From an uncultured Bacteroidales bacterium (GTDB lineage Bacteria > Bacteroidota > Bacteroidia > Bacteroidales > UBA932): a stretch of 64,000 nt of DNA. The position numbers were made by a program, and so were the translations under genes. The notes beneath the pieces are model-generated. The model ran no database searches. It was given only the letters and a program-made list of their open reading frames with translations, and was not told the origin of the DNA. Positions within the stretch are counted from its first letter, which is position 1. The number at the start of each line of letters is the position of its first letter. Below are positions 62,581 through 64,000 of the stretch, one piece after another. The DNA is taken from the NCBI GenBank assembly GCA_947168525.1, contig CAMVMG010000001.1, forward strand, positions 186,001 to 250,000, given 5' to 3'.

Positions 62581-63531
62581 CTAGTCTCCAATCAGTTTAT
62601 TAGCACCGGAGAGCAGTTTTTCCGCCCCTCCGATGATATCGTTAACAATTGCTGCCGCGCTTTCTTCCCGGCACACCAGCCCGGCAGCTTCGCCGGCGAG
62701 GAAACTGCCTCCGGTGAGGTCCCCTTCCAGGACAGCCTTTCTCACGGAGCCGGTGCCCAGGGCACGGAGCTCTTCCGGCCGGACCTGCGGGTTGGCCTCC
62801 ATCTGGGCGAATTTCTTGGTGAAGGGCGTCTTGAGGGCGCGGACGGCGTCTCCCAGGCGTTTGCCGGTGACCATCGTGCCCAAGTCGCTGGCCTTGATCA
62901 GGCGCTCTTTGTAGGTGGGGTGTACGCGGCATTCACGGGCCGACAGGAAACGGGTGCCCACCTGCACGCCGGCTGCACCGGCGATGAACATGGCGGCGGC
63001 GCCCCTGCCGTCGGCAATGCCCCCGGCGGCCAGGACGGGAATGTGCACGGCGTCGATGACTTGCGGTACAAGCGCCAGCGTGTGCAGGTCGCCGATGTGT
63101 CCGCCCGATTCAGCCCCTTCCGCAATCACGGCCGTGGCGCCCAGTTCTTCCATCTTGCGGGCATAAGCTACAGAGGCCACTACCGGGATTACGCAGATGC
63201 CCGCCGCTTTCCACTTTTCCATGTAAGGGGCGGGGGAGCCGGCGCCGGTGGTAACCACCTTCACGCCTTCTTCTACGACGACATCGGCCACCTGTGCCGC
63301 ATCCGGAGCGGCCAGCATGATGTTGACGCCGAAGGGTTTGCGGGTAAGCTCCCGGGCTTTGCGAATCTCTGCGCGGACAGCTTCCGGACCGCCCAGGATG
63401 GACGAGATGATGCCCAGTCCGCCGGCCTCGGAAACCGCAGCGGCCAGGCGGGCATCGGCAATCCATGCCATGCCACCCTGGAACAGGGGCTTCTCAATAC
63501 CTAATATGTCGCAGACGGGACTTTTGATCAT
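62581..63531 (-). CDS. fabK: FabK-type enoyl-ACP reductase (FMN-dependent)
   Basis: A 316-residue FMN-binding TIM-barrel protein of the nitronate monooxygenase/FabK family. Features are PLFQGGMAWIADARLAAAVS at the N-terminus, GLGIISS, AEGAESGGHIGDLHTLALVP and VLAAGGIADGRG, followed by GVQVGTRFL. Its place next to fabF and fabZ supports enoyl-ACP reductase rather than nitronate monooxygenase. The start at 63531 overlaps the stop codon of the DUF4293 gene. Confidence 0.87.
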   Translation of the reverse strand: MIKSPVCDILGIEKPLFQGGMAWIADARLAAAVSEAGGLGIISSILGGPEAVRAEIRKARELTRKPFGVNIMLAAPDAAQVADVVVEEGVKVVTTGAGSPAPYMEKWKAAGICVIPVVASVAYARKMEELGATAVIAEGAESGGHIGDLHTLALVPQVIDAVHIPVLAAGGIADGRGAAAMFIAGAAGVQVGTRFLSARECRVHPTYKERLIKASDLGTMVTGKRLGDAVRALKTPFTKKFAQMEANPQVRPEELRALGTGSVRKAVLEGDLTGGSFLAGEAAGLVCREESAAAIVNDIIGGAEKLLSGANKLIGD

Positions 63532-63965
63532 GATTTGCGGTTTCTCTTTCTTCTTTCGCGCACCCGGTAGGCACTTTCCACCATCAGCTGGTCCTGGAAA
63601 CAGCCGCGGGCAGCCAGGAGGTTGCACACACAGATGACCAGTGGCAGGATCACCGTCCAGCTGAACACCGGGCCGTCGAAGCTGAAGTACATCCAGGCCA
63701 GCCAGACCTGCATGCCCAAGGCGACGATGGCGCTGAGCACGGCAAGCCGCATTTGCAGGATGCGGTTCTTGTACACGATGAGCGCGAGCACCACCATACA
63801 GGCCAGGATGCTGAGCAGGATGGCGAAATAGGGGCGCTGCAGCTGCAGGTAGGTCACTTTTACCAGTCCGTCAGGGTCTGTGACGGTGTAGGCAGTGCCG
63901 GAGAGAAGGACTACCACCAGCACGGTGGAAATAAGTAAGTATAATGTTTGTATTCTCTGCCACAT
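63528..63965 (-). CDS. DUF4293 membrane protein
   Basis: A 145-residue protein with four membrane segments (residues about 5-25, 45-65, 72-95 and 97-118) starting MWQRIQTLYLLISTVL, and a basic tail (RVRERRKRNRK). This matches the DUF4293 family of Bacteroidota. The function is unknown. It overlaps fabK, so it heads the operon. The start at 63965 is chosen because the in-frame ATG at 63992 lies within the -7 box. Confidence 0.82.
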   Translation of the reverse strand: MWQRIQTLYLLISTVLVVVLLSGTAYTVTDPDGLVKVTYLQLQRPYFAILLSILACMVVLALIVYKNRILQMRLAVLSAIVALGMQVWLAWMYFSFDGPVFSWTVILPLVICVCNLLAARGCFQDQLMVESAYRVRERRKRNRKS

Positions 63966-63981
63966 TACAAAATAATTTTTA

Positions 63982-63989
63982 CAAAGATA
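63982..63989 (-). promoter_or_regulatory. -7 box for the DUF4293-fabK-fabF-fabZ operon
   Basis: The minus strand reads TATCTTTG 16 bases before the ATG at 63965. Its -33 element, if present, is beyond the right edge. Confidence 0.6.
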
Positions 63990-64000
63990 CATACTTTTTT

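Overview
The window is chromosomal DNA from a member of the Bacteroidota, most likely an uncultured gut or rumen Bacteroidales with fairly GC-rich coding DNA. The evidence is a SusC/SusD polysaccharide utilization locus (PUL), BACON and IPT/TIG lipoproteins, DUF4783, DUF3822 and DUF4293 proteins, and Bacteroidetes-type -7 boxes (TAnnTTTG) in front of many genes. Genus and species cannot be settled from this sequence alone.

Layout. 1-5051 (minus): a truncated RelA/SpoT-domain protein, a very large NtrY-like sensor kinase and rlmH. 5163-7770: a DUF4783 protein, a 51-bp tandem repeat array, efp, a REP-associated (HUH/Y1, 'RAYT'-like) transposase gene, and an inverted second array of the same repeat. 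7787-38294: a large beta-mannan PUL. It starts with a GH36 alpha-galactosidase divergent from an AraC regulator and a GH2 enzyme. It continues with GH5_7, SusC, SusD, two surface glycan-binding proteins, BACON-GH26, BACON-GH5, GH26, GH130, an SGNH/SASA esterase, GH31 with a PA14 insert, GH3, a cellobiose 2-epimerase-like protein and a GPH-family sugar symporter. 38306-38417: an orphan REP-like array of perfect 10-bp hairpins. 38499-50250 (minus): housekeeping genes rpmH; ettA-polA-ECF sigma-rsmG; and a six-gene run from a DHH phosphoesterase to a serine hydrolase. 50351-55391 (plus): a five-gene operon (unknown membrane-anchored protein, DUF3822, rsmD, cstA, HerA-like ATPase). 55461-56962: a second RAYT-like gene between two 4-copy arrays of a 52-bp hairpin repeat. 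57047-63965: a CoA-transferase, mazG, prfA, queF, and a DUF4293-fabK-fabF-fabZ operon.

How the PUL probably works (inference from family knowledge). Surface mannanases (GH26, GH5) cut (galacto)glucomannan captured by the glycan-binding lipoproteins. SusCD imports the oligosaccharides. Periplasmic GH36 and GH2 remove galactosyl decorations, the esterase removes acetyl groups, and GH26, GH3 and GH31 shorten the chains. The symporter takes up mannobiose, the epimerase converts it to mannosylglucose, and GH130 phosphorolyses that to mannose 1-phosphate and glucose. This last part matches the Bacteroides fragilis ManA/MGP/ManB/CE pathway, but here three genes sit inside the set.

The least ordinary signal is the pair of RAYT-like genes. 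They are distant paralogues, and each is associated with its own family of tandem hairpin repeats of nearly equal period (51 and 52 bp). A third, gene-less hairpin array lies between them. Together they look like a Bacteroidota counterpart of the proteobacterial REP/RAYT system.
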